Part shown: positions 1-12,099 of the stretch, one piece after another
Layout: the number at the start of each line of letters is the position of its first letter
Position numbering within the stretch: the stretch's first letter is position 1
Source of the DNA: Eonycteris spelaea
Lineage: Eukaryota > Chordata > Mammalia > Chiroptera > Pteropodidae
NCBI GenBank assembly: GCA_003508835.1
Contig: PUFA01000673.1
Span: 1 to 64,000 of the forward strand
Direction of reading: 5' to 3'
DNA length: 64,000 nucleotides
Program-made: the position numbers and the translations under genes
The notes under the pieces: generated by a model
Told to the model about the DNA's origin: nothing
The model's input: only the letters and a program-made list of their open reading frames with translations
Database searches by the model: none

Positions 1-419
1 ACATGTCTTAATAAAATTTACTTACAATGGGCCAAAACTTTCACAATAATTTGAATTCTCAGAAATTTTATCAGTTAGACCATGTATCTTTAAGAATTGG
101 AGTTTTTAAAGTCTCAGATATCTTTTTATCTTTTTCATAAATTTTCAAAGATTGTCCTACCAGTTTTTCATATTAAGGGCCTGGCATTCAGGGGACCATT
201 ACTGTCACCTTCAAAAATGCAGTTGTAATGTAGGTGTTGTTTGATTCTTTCACCTCTTTCACAAATGTCACTAACACAACACTTCCCTTCTTTATGCCTC
301 CAACTAGTTACTAAACCCACCAAAAGTAGCCATTATCCAGATTTATAATACCATAAAGTAAATTTTTAAGCTTTTGTTTAATTCTATAGAAATGTAATGA
401 TGTAGTAATTACTCTTTAT
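1..419. other. AT-rich DNA, no recognised feature
   Basis: I see no gene, no clear repeat family and no simple repeat. It lies beside the 3' end of an old minus-strand L1 and may be more of the same, too decayed to recognise. Confidence 0.4.
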
Positions 420-1720
420 TTATATCTAGCACCTTTCAGTCAGTATTATTTCTGAGATTCTCCTTAATGTTACATGTTATAGTATTTTTTTAAAGTTTAT
501 TACTGTTAGTAATACATTATATAAATGCATTATTTATCCATTCTACCATTGATAAATTTTGGGATTGTTTTCAGTTTGGGGCTGTTCTGTACAAAGCTGC
601 TATAGAGATTTTTCTATATTATATTGGTGGATATATATGCACTCATTTTTCTTGACCCAGGTGTCACAATTGTTAGGTTACATGATTAGTATATGTTCAG
701 CTTTTAAAGATATCACACATTTTCTTCTAAAGTGTTTGTACCCATTTACAATTCCATCAACAGTGTGTGGAAATTCTAACCACTCTGTATCCTTTCTAGC
801 ATGTAGTACTGTCAGTCTTAAAAGTGTGCTAGTGAATGTGTAGCAGTAACTCATCATGGTTTGAATTTTCATTGTCTTAACGGCTTGTTATATGTGTATT
901 GGCCTTTTGGATATCTTTTGTTTTTATAAAGAGCTTCTTTAAGTCTTTTGTCTATTTTTATTTCTCTTGGGTCATCTTTTGCTTTGCTTTTTGGTCTGGG
1001 TGAATGTCCTATTCTTTGTTGTATGTAAAAAAATTATAAATATCTCTTCTTACTCTATGGCCTTCCTTTTTATTCTTTTAATTATGTTTCTGATGAAAAA
1101 CTATTTTTTAATTTTGATGTAATACAAATATTATTTATTTTATTTATGATTATTGCTCCCTGTATTCTGTTTAGGAGATTTTTGTGTATTCCAAGATTAA
1201 AGTTTATTTTCCTTAAGGTTTGTGTTTTACTTTTTATGTTTAGGTCACAATTCACCTGAAATTGATTTTGTTTATGTAGTAGGAGGAAGAGATAAATGTT
1301 TAATTTGGATATCCAATTAATCCAATACTATTTATTGAAAGCACTATTCTTTCTCTCATTGAATCTTTGTGGACACTTGATTATGTAACACTGTTCACAT
1401 GGCACATTTAATAGTGTTTTAATTACTGTAGCTTTAAAATAAAGCTTGGTATCTGGTATTGTAACTCCTCTGGCTTTGTTCTTGTTCTTCAATATGGTCT
1501 TGGTTATTTTGGGCCTCATAGTTCCTTATACATTTAGAATGAGCTTGTCAAATTACATACACACAAATACACAGTGGCAGATATTTTTATTGGGATTACA
1601 CTAAAGTCCACAGATAAATTTTGGGAAAACTGATATAATTACAATATAAAGTTTTCCAATTCATTAGCCTGGCTTACCCCTTAAATTATTTTTTAATTAC
1701 AGCACTGCTTGCAATTTTCT
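420..1720 (-). mobile_element. Ancient L1 3' portion (ORF2 C-terminus and 3' UTR), decayed
   Basis: Read on the plus strand this is the antisense of an L1 tail. It has the run about a resting-state test insertion (Wall-like 'atccattctaccattgataaatt'), the 'ttccatcaacagtg' block, and further right the segment ending in 'tttgggcctcatagttcc'. These occur in the same order as in the younger L1s at 18-19 kb. No reading frame stays open for more than 94 codons. The divergence suggests an old L1M-type element, but the subfamily cannot be named by eye. Confidence 0.7.
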
Positions 1721-1734
1721 GTTTAATTGCTGTT

Positions 1735-2460
1735 GTTTGAAGGTGATAATTCTTTTTTTTTCTAGATGTTTTTAAAATTTTCTCTTTGACATTAGTTTTG
1801 TGCATCTTCACTATGATGTGTCTATGTGTGATTTTCTTTTTATTTATGATTTTGCTTTGGGTTCATCACAATTCTTGAATTGTAGCTTAATGTCTTTCAT
1901 GCATTTGGGAAAATTCAAAACTATTTCTTACCATGTATTCCTTGAAGATATTGATCACAATAATTTTAAAGTCAAAATCTGACAACCGAATAGCTGGACC
2001 CCCAATGAGATCTTCTGTTGTCCATATTCTCCTCTTGAAATTGTTTTTTGTTATGTCATTTAACTTTTTACTGAATGTCAGACATGCCTATGAAAATTTA
2101 TGAAAGCTCTACATGAAGTTATCTTCCTCCAGAGAGGATAAGATTTACTCTCTCTTATCCAGGCTGCAAAAGGGACAGACCATCTGAATCTGATACTGAA
2201 GTGACCCATACCAACTTTGCAGTCTCTATAAACTCCTTCTTCTCTTTTGCTTACATTCTTCAAGTTAATTCCTCATGGATTTCAACTGAGAGCTTATAGC
2301 ATCTCTTAGTGACACTACTTAATGAGAGATCCTGAACTCCAATTTTTGGCATTCAGTACATGAAACTGGAAAATTCCACTTTGCTTTTCAGCTGTTTTCT
2401 GCTTCTTGTATTTTGTTTGATTTTGTTTTCTTTCCCACCTTGCCCCATGAAGCTTAGTGA
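1735..2460 (-). mobile_element. Ancient L1 ORF1/5' portion, probably same element as 420-1720
   Basis: Wording such as 'tttttctagatgtttttaaaattttctcttt' (split here across recognisable blocks) and the following 'gtttctttt..ttatgattttgctttggg' are typical of the antisense of old L1 upstream regions. It lies directly beyond an antisense ORF2/3' UTR segment in the same orientation. That fits one internally deleted minus-strand L1, though two independent fragments are possible. Confidence 0.5.
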
Positions 2461-3280
2461 GAAAACGCCTTGAGTAGTAAATTGGCGCCAGGTGTCTAGC
2501 TCACGTATGTGTGACTTCTTTTCCTCTGGGATCTTAGCTTTTCATGTCATAATGCCTTTGAATACCAGAAATTCAATATCTGTCCCTCCATTCTGTGTGA
2601 TTGACTAAAGTTGTCTTGGCTCCTATGCCTCTTTCTTGGCATCAGGAATTAGCAAATAGACCAAGAGGAAAAGAAGCAGATAAAAGGTTGGACTTACCTC
2701 AGTGACCTTTCTTCTCTCTAGGATATGGTCCTTCAAATCTTAGTTGCCTTTGAAACTATCTTGAAAACTTCAAAAACAAACCTTGAATTTTATCCAGGTT
2801 TTCTGTTTGTTCTCAGCAGGAGGATTGGTCTGTTGCAAGTTTACTCTGTCAAACCTCATAACATATATTTATTTTTAAATTAATTATACTACAAGAGTCT
2901 ATCATAAGTTGAAAATTCCACAAAATTCTAATAGAAAATTACAATATTTACCAGGTACTAAATCACAAAAGAAAATTCAATAAAATGCAAAAGCAGAAAA
3001 TATAAGGTTACTTTACTTTCTTTAACCTCAGTGTCATCAAATAATTATATCAAATATTAACCAAAAACCAATAACACAAATTTTAACTATTTTATTTAAC
3101 TTGCTTTAAAAAAATGTAGAAAATTTAGAGAGAGGAAAAAACATTAAGATTATTGCATCTTAAAGTCTTAATCTAGAAATTAAGTGGTTCTGAGTGAAAT
3201 ATTTATAGTCTTAACTGTATCTATGGAATGTAAGAAAAATAAATAAATATATAACTATATCTATATCTATGTGTGTGTGT

Positions 3281-3320
<40 letters not shown>

Positions 3321-3880
3321 AATTTCAAGTTATCTTAAAAGATAAGAGAACAACGAAATAATCTGAAGTAAATAGAATAATATATAAAAACCAAAATAGT
3401 AAAATTGAAAAAATCTCTTAGAATTTAACAATAAAATGAACAATTATTTGACAATTCTGCCAATAGGTATTTTTTTTTAATTAAGAAAGATAAAAATGTT
3501 ATAACTACAGATATAAAAGATGAGCTGTTTTCAAGATATATAATAGAGTTTTTTTCCAATAAATCTGTAAATTTGCTGAATCGGCCATTTTCTAGAATAT
3601 TATAAATAAACAAAATTGACTCAAATAGAGAAAATATTAAAAGCCCAGTAAACACAGAAAAGTTTAAAAGTTACTCAGTTTTATACTTCTTAAAAGACTC
3701 GAGGTGAGATTGTAGAAATTGAAGTATCCTAAACTTCAGGAAAGAATACAAAAGATAAGAAACTAGGGGCTAGAGAAGTTAAGCAAATTGCCCAAAATCA
3801 TAAAGCTAGAAACTGATGGAGCCTTTTCTTTAGCTTTTCTAGTGCACATAAGCTAGAATAATATTTGTATCAAAATCAAT
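2461..3880. other. No recognised gene; includes a short TA repeat
   Basis: AT-rich sequence with no recognisable coding frame. The only structured element is a GT then TA dinucleotide run at about 3271-3317. Scattered similarity to old L1 in the plus orientation is possible from about 2870, but I could not establish it. Confidence 0.4.
3271..3317. repeat. (TG)n(TA)n microsatellite
   Basis: A short GT block runs into an uninterrupted TA alternation of about 35 bases. Confidence 0.9.
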
Positions 3881-4960
3881 CATAATTTAAAATTGCAAAA
3901 TAAAAAGTATAGATCAACTTCACACATGAGCATCGATCCCAAAATCTTAAATATCATCAAAATAATTTTAGAGAAATCTTAATATACTATGACAAGTAGG
4001 GAGAATTCTAACATTGCAATGATGATTTGATTGTAGGAAAAAATATAATTAATAGGTTAAAGAAAAAATTATAGGGTCATCAAAACTGACACTTAAAAAA
4101 AAAAAACAATGAAATAGAAAATAAAACAAATTTGTAACGGGAAAAAATTAAAAACTATTGGTAGCCTAGAAATAAAAGAGCATGTTTTCAATTTAATTGT
4201 TAGCTATCAAAGACAAAGCAAGAACATCATACTTGATAGTGAAACGACAAGCCAAATAAAGTTGAGAAAATTCCTGGTATCACAGAAATTATTCAACATT
4301 GATCCAAAATTCCTAGAGAATGTAATTATGTAACATGTATAAGTAAAAGGTATAAATATTCAAAAGAAAAATGGTCATACATTGTGGTTAATATTACTGT
4401 CTACCTGGACTATGTAATAGAAAAAATTAAAATCTTTAGAACTAATAAAAGAGTTTTACAAAAAGACACCATGAACAAAGTGCAAAGAAAAACATCAGTC
4501 TGAGAGATATCATCTACAACATTTATAGAAGTAAAGGTTTAGTATTCACTTTGAACTTAGTATTCACTTAGAACCCTACTTTGATATTTTAAAAAAAATC
4601 AAACACCCAATTAGGAATGTGGGCAAAGTATATATATTGACAATTTACAGAAGTAGAAACGAGAAAAGTTACAAAGAATTTTTGAAATGTGTTCAACTTT
4701 ATCAAATGGGCAAATGAAAATTAAGAAAACAATAAAATACCATTTTCTTCGGATTGGCTAAAACAAAACAACCAAAAAAATGAGATTGAAAATATTTGAT
4801 TGGTAAGGGTTTTGCAGTCAATATTCTCATACATTATTAGTGGTAGTGAAAAATAGTTCTGCTCATCATGTACAGGGCAATTTGACAGTATTTATCAAAA
4901 TTGTATGTGCACTTGGAAGAATGAATCCACCTTTTTTCCTCTCTCTAGAAAAAGATTATG
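3880..4960 (+). mobile_element. Very old plus-strand L1 ORF2/3' fragment
   Basis: The order of motifs follows L1 ORF2 in the sense direction: 'cacatgagcatcgatcccaa', then 'actatgacaagtagg', then 'agaacatcatacttgatagtg' (the usual L1 phrase reads 'acatcatacttaatggtg'), and later 'ctcatacattattagtgg' near the ORF2 C-terminus. Frames are closed throughout. The match is by motif order only, so boundaries are approximate. Confidence 0.55.
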
Positions 4961-5780
4961 AAAGAGGTTTTATACTGTCAAAAACCAGGCAGGACTAAAG
5001 CTTTACTTTTAAAGATGTTGCCAAAATCTTTAAAATGTTAAAAACAAAAACAAAGAGATTGAGGAGTAAGACTAAAGAAAATTAGAATATCTCTGCATAA
5101 GAAAATACAAAAATTAGGTTTTTCTTGCTTCTGAAGGGGAGAAAAGAGAATTATGGTTACGAGAATGAAGAAATATGGACAGGGAAAGAAGTTTCTAGCA
5201 TCACAGCACAGTGACCAAAGGAGTTTCAAGAATGAAAATTTTGAGCGGATTGCATTTTTGAAATGCAAAACTTATTTCACCTCTCTAAACCTTGAGTAAA
5301 TTTAGTAAGCAAAAAAAAAAAAAACTTTTTATGAAAAGATATACTTACCTTGTTTAATAATATATGTAGTAGAGCTAAAGACCAAACATTGGCTATAGCC
5401 AACATTAGCCATAAAGGTCTAACAAGCCTCAGTAACTCTAGGAATAACAAATTTAAAAACCAACAAGTTAAATGTAAACAAAGTACTGCTTTGTTTGTTT
5501 TTGTTGTAAAAGTAATGGGGAGAAGCAGAGTTCTATATTTAACACAATGTGGTACAAAATAGGGGCCACATATTTTAGATGGTAAGATTATCCATAAACT
5601 AAAGGAATTCACAGGAGCTTCAAAGTAGAGAAGCCCATGAGAATTTGAGGTTCCTATGAATTTCCAATGGATTAGAGGTAGAATTAATCTTATCTACTTA
5701 TCTAGAATATAAAAAGGCAGGATGAACTCACTAACATTTGGTTTACCTATGCATACTCTCAAAACCTCAGTTCAAATTCC
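4961..5780. other. No recognised gene
   Basis: AT-rich sequence. An open frame of 111 codons on the minus strand at 5277-5612 has no recognisable domain and a low-complexity phenylalanine/leucine composition. I regard it as chance. Confidence 0.4.
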
Positions 5781-5789
5781 TATGATCTA

Positions 5790-5995
5790 TCTTAAATAAA
5801 TACTAGTGTTAACGCTCAAACATTCATGTACAAAAGTGTTCATTGCAATATCATCTGTGTTTGAAAATTTGAAAATTACCCAAATGTCTATCAGAACAAG
5901 AATGGTTAAAGGATACGGAAAAACATGCGCAAAGTATATGAATGGTATTAATGATGAATAAAGATTATGGTACTAAAAATGTGTTGTATAATCAT
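5790..5995 (+). mobile_element. Old L1 3' end fragment (plus)
   Basis: The sense phrase 'gttcattgcaatatcatctgtg' followed by 'aaatgtctatcagaacaag' and 'aatggttaaagga' matches the ORF2 C-terminal and 3' UTR wording of old L1s (ME-type), which describes test sequences near the L1 tail. It may continue the 3880-4960 fragment. Confidence 0.55.
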
Positions 5996-6039
5996 TTTTT
6001 TTAGAAAACAGCCCAAATGTATTCCCTTGTGTGTACAGA

Positions 6040-6110
6040 TATATTTAAGTATATGTATGTGTGTTTGTATATATGTATATGTGTATGTGTGTATCTTTAC
6101 ATACACATAT
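6040..6110. repeat. Degenerate (TATG/TG)n microsatellite
   Basis: Alternating purine-pyrimidine sequence of TATATG and TGTG units, about 70 bases. The two overlapping open frames here are its translation and not genes. Confidence 0.7.
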
Positions 6111-6654
6111 GAAAGAAAACATATCAAATTATTAACATGGTTACTTCTTAAAAGCAGGATTGTGATAGAGACAGATGTTTTTTGTTGTCCCCTACTCTCT
6201 GCCATTATTTGAAGTTTCACAATTATCCATTACTTTTTAATTGTCTTTCTTCCCTGCAGAGTGCAATCTCCTTAGGGCAGAGATTTCAAATCTCTCATTA
6301 TACTTTCAGTACCTAAAAAAATGACACAAATTAAATTGCTCAGTTAATAGTTATTAGGTACAGAGAAGAGGAGATAGATCAAGGAACTAGTTTCTCAGAT
6401 ACTGGAGAAAATAAAGTCTTTCAAGAAAGAGGGAACAGTCAAATGATACTGAGAGCTGAAGGAAGGTAAGTACTATATGTGTCCATTAGAGAAAAAATTA
6501 TTATAAAGAAATTAGAAATTATAAGAAATTAGAAGGCATCATTAGAAAGAGTTCATGGGTGAGAGTTAGGTGTATGATTGGGAGCTGTGAAAAAATGGCA
6601 TAACATATTATCTGGGAAACTTTTTTTAGCATGTTTTTCCATTAGTTCTAGAGA

Positions 6655-6895
6655 GGCTATATATCATAGTGTTAAAAGCATTGACTATAGAGCCAAACTG
6701 ACTGGGATCAATTTTGTCTCTGCCACTAGCTGAATGACCTTGGATAAGTTACTTGAACTGTATGCACCTTAGTTTCATCTCTGTAAAATGTATAACAATA
6801 GTACTTACAGACTTGGTTTTAGTATTAAATGAATTAGTATATTTTAAGCAGTTAGAACAGTGCCTTTATATATAATAAAGGTTGAATAAATGTTA
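6655..6895 (+). mobile_element. MIR SINE
   Basis: Diagnostic MIR core wording is visible in sense order: 'ctgccactagctgaatgacc', 'ttggataagttacttgaac', 'ttagtttcatctctgtaaaatg' and 'ttaaatgaattagtat'. MIR is an ancient tRNA-derived mammalian SINE. The copy covers most of the consensus length. Its end abuts the GGAA tract. Confidence 0.85.
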
Positions 6896-6909
6896 ACTAT
6901 TATTACTTC

Positions 6910-7134
6910 AGAAGGAGAGCAAGAAGAAAGGAAAGAAGAAAAGAAGGAAGGAAGGGGAGGAAGGAAGGAAAGAAGGAAGGAAGAAGGAAGGAAGGAAGGA
7001 AGGAAGAAGGAAGGAAGGAAGGAAGGAAGGAAGGAAGGGAGGGAGGGAGGGAGGGAAGAAGGGAGGAAGGAAGGAAGGAAAGAAGGAAGGAAGGAAGGAA
7101 GGAAGGAAGGAAGGAAGGAAGGAAGGAAGGACGA
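6910..7134. repeat. (GGAA)n homopurine tract
   Basis: About 225 bases in which the plus strand is almost wholly A and G, mainly GGAA and GAAGG units with a GGGA patch near 7038-7060. Three open frames of 84-118 codons cross it and encode only Lys/Glu/Gly/Arg or Pro/Ser/Phe/Leu repeats. They are artefacts of the repeat. Confidence 0.97.
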
Positions 7135-7149
7135 GGGAAAATGAATGTG

Positions 7150-7660
7150 CTGAAGAATGTTCATAGTTTGACTTCCTTTTGTATTTAAGATAGCAAGCAT
7201 AAGTAGTCACTCACCAAAGCTTATGAATCCCTTTTTTGTCTTTTGTGAGCTTCTTCTATTTTTCTAAGCAGCAATTTCACAACCTCATCACTCTTCCCAA
7301 CTGAAGTGGGACAGTTTCATCTACTACATTTTGTGTATCAGTGTCAGATTCTAGGTGGTACATTAATATGGGATCTACACAGTTTCTTCTTTAATATGTG
7401 AATAAATTATATATATAAACTAATTCCCAGCATATACTTATATGTGAATTTTTTTGATTTGTGTTTCTCCATAAATGATTTGTTAGATTATATTTTCTAG
7501 TATGCCATGAAATATTTCCATTTATATTCCTACTTTCTACCCAGTTGTATTATGGGGCTTGCTGTCTCTGAACAGATGGAGACTATCAGGGAGCAAGGAT
7601 GTTTTCAAGCACAGTAGCCAAGACTTCTGCTTCTGATGAACATAAACTAAGAGGGACCAG
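7150..7660. other. No recognised feature
   Basis: About 500 bases with no simple repeat and no family I can name. Confidence 0.4.
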
Positions 7661-7664
7661 ATAT

Positions 7665-8960
7665 ACTCCTACCTGTAAACAATCGATCAGACAAACAAAC
7701 CAGACAAAATGTATGAAGTAATGGTTTTCTAAACACTGAACAGCAGGCAATAAAGGACAATGATACCTAAAAGGCAGGAAATAAATTGAGGCCTATGAGT
7801 GTTCCATATTGCTTCCTTGAGAGGACATCGCACAGGGCGGGAGAACCCAGGCAAAGACTGGAAAAAATGTCTGAATTAAGGAAATATTGTTGAGAGTCTG
7901 GAGAGACTAAAGGGATATTGTTCACAAGAGTACCAGAAAGAAAAGAGCTACACAGAGAGTGAGCACCAGAGATCTGCAGAGGGAGCCCCTTGAGTATTAA
8001 ATTAAGTACAAATGCATATGAGGAAACTACCCACATCCTGAGAAAAAGCAGGGTCAGAAATAGTTCCTGTTTCCACCAGCCAAACTGAAAAAACCTCATG
8101 ATTCATAGATCATTGAGAAGTGGGTCTTGACTTAGTGTGAACTAATTAGTCTTAGATTAAATATGCTTCAATCCCACCCAATTAATCTAAACAAGTCCCC
8201 AAAGGATCAGTCTATTTCCAAACAATTCATCTGCATTCCCTAACCCAATAAGATAAAATTCACAATATCTGATATCCAATAAAAAGTTAAGAATCATGCA
8301 AAAAGGCAGGAAAATAAAACCAATAATGAGAAAAAATCAATATTAATGGATAAGAACTTATAGATGATAAAATTGACAAAGTACCTAAACAATCATTATA
8401 ATTGTATTACATATGTGCAAACATTAGGTAGACATGAAAGATATAGGGTTAATTCAAATTAAGTACCTAATGATGAAGACTACAATGTATGAAATGAAAA
8501 ATACACTGGATGCCAGAATATTAAATATCGCAAAGAAAATATTAGTACAATTTCAAGATATAAAACTAAGAACTAATTGAAATGAAATATGAAGAGGAAA
8601 AATAAAGACAAGATGCAAGCAAGCAAGGGAGGAAAGAAAAATGGAAGGAAGAGAAGAGAGTATACATGAGAAAAAGAGAAGAACAGAGCATGAGTGAGCT
8701 ATGAGACAACTCAATCAACAATATATGTTTAATTGAGGTCTCTGAAAGAGAAAGAGCAGTAATAAAAGAGAGCATGCATACATTACAATATCATAAATAA
8801 AATAGATAATCTCAGAGACTATAAATACTAAAATAATAATAAGGAAACAATACGAACAAAATTATGTCAATAAATTCTACAACTTAGATGAAATAGAAAT
8901 AGTCCTTGAAAGACAAAGTACCAAAAATCACCAAAAAGAAAACATGTTCCAAATAACACT
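7665..8960 (+). mobile_element. Old L1 5' UTR/ORF1 segment (plus)
   Basis: From 8245 the sequence follows the old L1M 5' region: 'aaaattcacaatatctgata', 'tccaataaaaagttaagaat', 'catgcaaaaaggcaggaaaa', then 'gatgataaaattgacaaag' and 'atgaaaaatacactggatg'. The same phrases in the same order occur at 25850-26140, so two copies of this family lie in the window. The part before 8245 is assigned by adjacency as 5' UTR. Confidence 0.7.
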
Positions 8961-9039
8961 GTATCTATTTAAAAAATAGATTCTGTAGTTAAAAACTTTC
9001 AAACTTAGTGGCTAAAGAGGAAATAGTATAATCCGTTTA

Positions 9040-9600
9040 GTTATTAAGTCTGAAAACTGGGAGCCATTCTAGATTTTTTGTTGTTTTGTATTACCAACAT
9101 GTAATCTCCAAATTATTTATTTTGATTTCAACTCTGAAAAAAATATCTTGAAATAGTCTACTTTTCAACACTCACTACCACTATCTTATTCCAGTCACTA
9201 AAAATCTTTTACTTGAAGGACTGCAGCAGTCTCCAAAGTTGTTTTCCAGAATGATATCTGTGGCTCACATTTTCCAGGGTGAAATATTGGACAAATTTCA
9301 GTTCCTTAAAATTAACCACATGATAAAATTAAACTTCTTATCATTTTATATATGACCTTTGGGTATTTAGTTTATTTCCTGTCTCTCCTCACTTTCTATT
9401 TTGTGCCCCAATGACATGAAACCAGATATAATTCCTCAAACACACTATGCTTGTTCATGTTTCTGTGAATTTGCATAAACCCTTCCCTTGACATAGAGTG
9501 TTCTTTTTTTCTTTTTTGCTATCTGATTAAAAATAGTCATGCTTTAAAATCCTGCTCCACCTAAAGTCAACAGGTTGTAGTGTCTTAAAGCTTAGTTGTG
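9040..9600 (+). mobile_element. Ancient L2-like repeat
   Basis: The motif order 'actgggagccattctagatt', 'ttattccagtcacta', 'tgaaggactgcagcagtctcc', then 'ttcatgtttctgtgaatttgc' matches the long ancient repeat also seen at 16220-16745 and 35880-38190. I take it as L2 (CR1 clade LINE) from memory of its consensus. The family name is less certain than the fact that the three copies match each other. Confidence 0.55.
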
Positions 9601-9774
9601 ATGTAAAATCTGAAACCACATCAATGAATTGTCTGTACTCTGTTACATTAAAAGCTATTTTTAAAATCTTATATTTCCAATGGCTCTTTTAGCTAGACAT
9701 GATTTTATACTATCAGGTATTTGAAATTTGAAAAAAATATATTTGTTCACTAAGTTATACAGATTTTCCAAATA
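9601..9774. other. Unassigned spacer
   Basis: AT-rich sequence between the L2-like repeat and the transposase remnant. The missing end of the hAT element may have lain here. Confidence 0.4.
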
Positions 9775-10400
9775 TTAACATATTTTATTATATAATAGCA
9801 CAAGGTCACCTTCATTATTGTCACCACTAATATTATCAGAAAAGTCTATGCATGGGGAAGCTATCAATCTATCGGTAAGTGGTGATAGTAACACATTGTC
9901 CAAAATTCTACTTTCCACTTGTAATATTACCAGTGATTTTCCCTGAAGTAAGAGACTTACTTCATTCATTTTTGTGAAAATATCGGCCAAATACCCGAGT
10001 CTAAATAACAATAGTTCATCATTCATCCTTTCTAGTAAGTTGATGTTCCATGAAAAAGTAGCTTGTTGAGCACATACCTTAAACAATTGTACTTTTCCTT
10101 GAAATGGGCACCCTACTTCACTATGTAGAGTGTTTTATTTGTACTCCCATTTCATCAAAGACTATCAAGAAGACACCCACAAGTGTCAAGCTTTAATATA
10201 ATTAATAAATTTTACTGTTTCATTCAGGACATTTGTAAGTGAAATTTTTTTTTTTTTCTGCAAGTGCATAGTGGTTAAGAATACAATGAATAATCTTATT
10301 CTTTGATGCCACTGCACTGTTTCATACCAAAGTCTCTGCAGTTTTACCCATGATTGTTTTTGCACCATCAATGTGAATGTCAACACAATGAAAAAAGGTC
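9775..10400 (-). pseudogene. hAT-Charlie transposase remnant, frameshifted
   Basis: The minus strand encodes pieces of a Charlie-type hAT transposase in more than one frame. From 10396 down, one frame reads HIDGAKTIMGKTAETLV with a stop soon after, and a later piece reads KKISLTNVLNETVKFINYIKA split by a poly-K stretch. After a shift, an open stretch at 9775-10086 carries FKVCAQQATFSWNINLLERM, then LGYLADIFTKMNEVSLLLQG. In Charlie-derived proteins these are the middle of the RNase H-like fold and the insertion domain (the 'YLADIF..N..NLSLQG' signature). The N-terminal BED finger and the C-terminal dimerisation domain are absent. Several frameshifts and stops make it non-functional. Confidence 0.85.
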
Positions 10401-10487
10401 ACCATTTTAGGAATAGTATTATAAAACTAACGTTAACATTGCAGAACCTGTGAAGAGATCTTGCAGACCACACTTTGAGAATCTCTG
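10401..10487 (-). mobile_element. hAT-Charlie terminal inverted repeat end
   Basis: Read on the minus strand from 10487 the element begins cagagattctcaaagtgtgg, matching the Charlie terminal consensus CAGNGGTTCTCAAAGTGTGG with two differences. Only about 90 bases separate this terminus from transposase sequence that would be well inside the protein. The element therefore has an internal deletion of its 5' coding part. The opposite terminus is not visible near 9775. Confidence 0.8.
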
Positions 10488-10539
10488 AAATTGAAATCCA
10501 TGACAGAGAAAGGTGGTACAATAATTAAGATATAGGAAC

Positions 10540-10725
10540 ATTTCCAAAAATTATTTAGTTAAGATTTTTTGACTGCTTATTATATTTTTGTTAGTGTGCT
10601 AAGCATTGGGGATACATCAGTCTACAAAACAGAAATTTCCAAAAATTATTTAGCTAATATTTATCCATGTCCTGATGGAGTTTATATACTAGTGGGAATA
10701 AGTCAATTGAAAAGAGAGAGGTGTG
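10540..10725 (+). mobile_element. Ancient L2/MIR-type fragment
   Basis: The phrase 'gtgctaagcattggggatac' followed by 'atcagtctacaaaacagaaa' and 'ctgatggagtttatatacta' is the typical wording of mammalian L2-group tails. A 20-bp stretch around 'ttccaaaaattatttag' occurs twice (about 10543 and 10638), which suggests a small internal duplication. Confidence 0.6.
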
Positions 10726-12095
10726 TATAAATTTGAGCTGTACAGTAACTTAGGACAAATGGTTGAAGTTATTTTCTCTGTGACTTATGTAGTAGTCAGT
10801 CAAACAATATGTTAGCTAAATGTTTTCATTCATTGTAATTCGATGTTTGCTTTGCATAATAAGCCACAAGTGAACAGCTGTGAATTTTTTTGAGTCGTTT
10901 TGTGTTCAAGCCTAAATTCACTGTAGCTTTCAGATCTAGATTGCAGAATGCAATATTGCTTATATTTTTGATGTACTCCTTTATTTTTAATTTTGTTTTC
11001 TTCAGACTGGCAAGATGACTTCTAACAGAAGTTTAACTGGAGATATAGGAACTTGAGACTATCAAGCCATCAGCCTCACCAGGACCTAAAATGATAAAGG
11101 TCCTAGAGAATTTACTAATAACCTGAGGCCATAAATGTCTCCCATTGTCACCTGGGGCTGTTTGTCAGTGTCGCTCTCCTCTCTACACAGCTAAAGTCTT
11201 TTTCAGATTCAGATACAGTCATGAACTCAGTGCTCTACTAACTTTCCTTTCCTCTGCTGTCAAAATCTAGGGAAATTATATTCACAATTGAAACACAAAT
11301 GTGATTTTAGCAGAGGGTCTGGGAAGACTTATTAGCAAGAAAAAGCTTCAAATAGAAAACAGTGCCACTGAGTTAAAACACATTGCCAAATTGATTCCAT
11401 TTACATTGATTTGCCCTGTCCAGATGGTGTAAGTCGCTGAGACTATTTCTAAGAACAAGTTAACCATTTTAAAGGTGATTCAAAAGGGTGTGGTTGGCAA
11501 TGGAAAATAAGCTGAGTTTTGGTCCTGAGGGATAAGAATCTGTGTCCTGAATTACATTAATCTCTGCTATTGAAGTAATTCAATTAAACTCTATGGGCCT
11601 CTGTTTTCTCACCTAACAAAATGGGACTATGAACATTTACAACAAATACCACAGATTTTCAAATGGAAGAATATATTGGAAAATATGTTGCACATATGAA
11701 ATTTAAAATGTTTTAAAATAATAATCACCAGGCTAAATAAGCACTGTAGAAGTGAGAATTTCTAGAAACTGTCATCTGTAAATGTTGATTTTTAATAGCT
11801 ATAAAGTTATCTTTTCACTTTAAGTCCTCTTCTACTATTTACTCCTCTCATAAGAAATAATATATTTTGTAAATGATAGAAAAAAAGTATTTTTCAATCC
11901 TTCCCAAAATTAAAGAATTATTTTTACTCTCACTTTTATTTATTCTTTCCTAACAATTCATCATCAGAAAGTAGTAAATATTCTATCCATAACAGAACTT
12001 TCTTATAGAACACAAACAAAAATATGTTCTTTTGTACTTCTATGTTTTTTCATATACACACATGTATATATAATATATATACATATTTTTTTCTT
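10726..12095. other. Mostly unique DNA with a MIR fragment near 11545-11645
   Basis: I recognise only a short MIR-like piece ('aactctatgggcctctg', 'tcacctaacaaaatggg'). The remainder has more balanced composition than its neighbours and no known repeat that I can name. No open frame has coding character. Confidence 0.5.
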
Positions 12096-12099
12096 ATTA

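Noticed and set aside
5277..5612. A 111-codon minus-strand frame
   Set aside because: No recognisable domain, hydrophobic low-complexity composition in AT-rich DNA, and an opposing-strand frame of similar quality.
6844..7210. Three open frames of 84-118 codons on both strands
   Set aside because: They translate the GGAA repeat and have no non-repetitive sequence of coding character.
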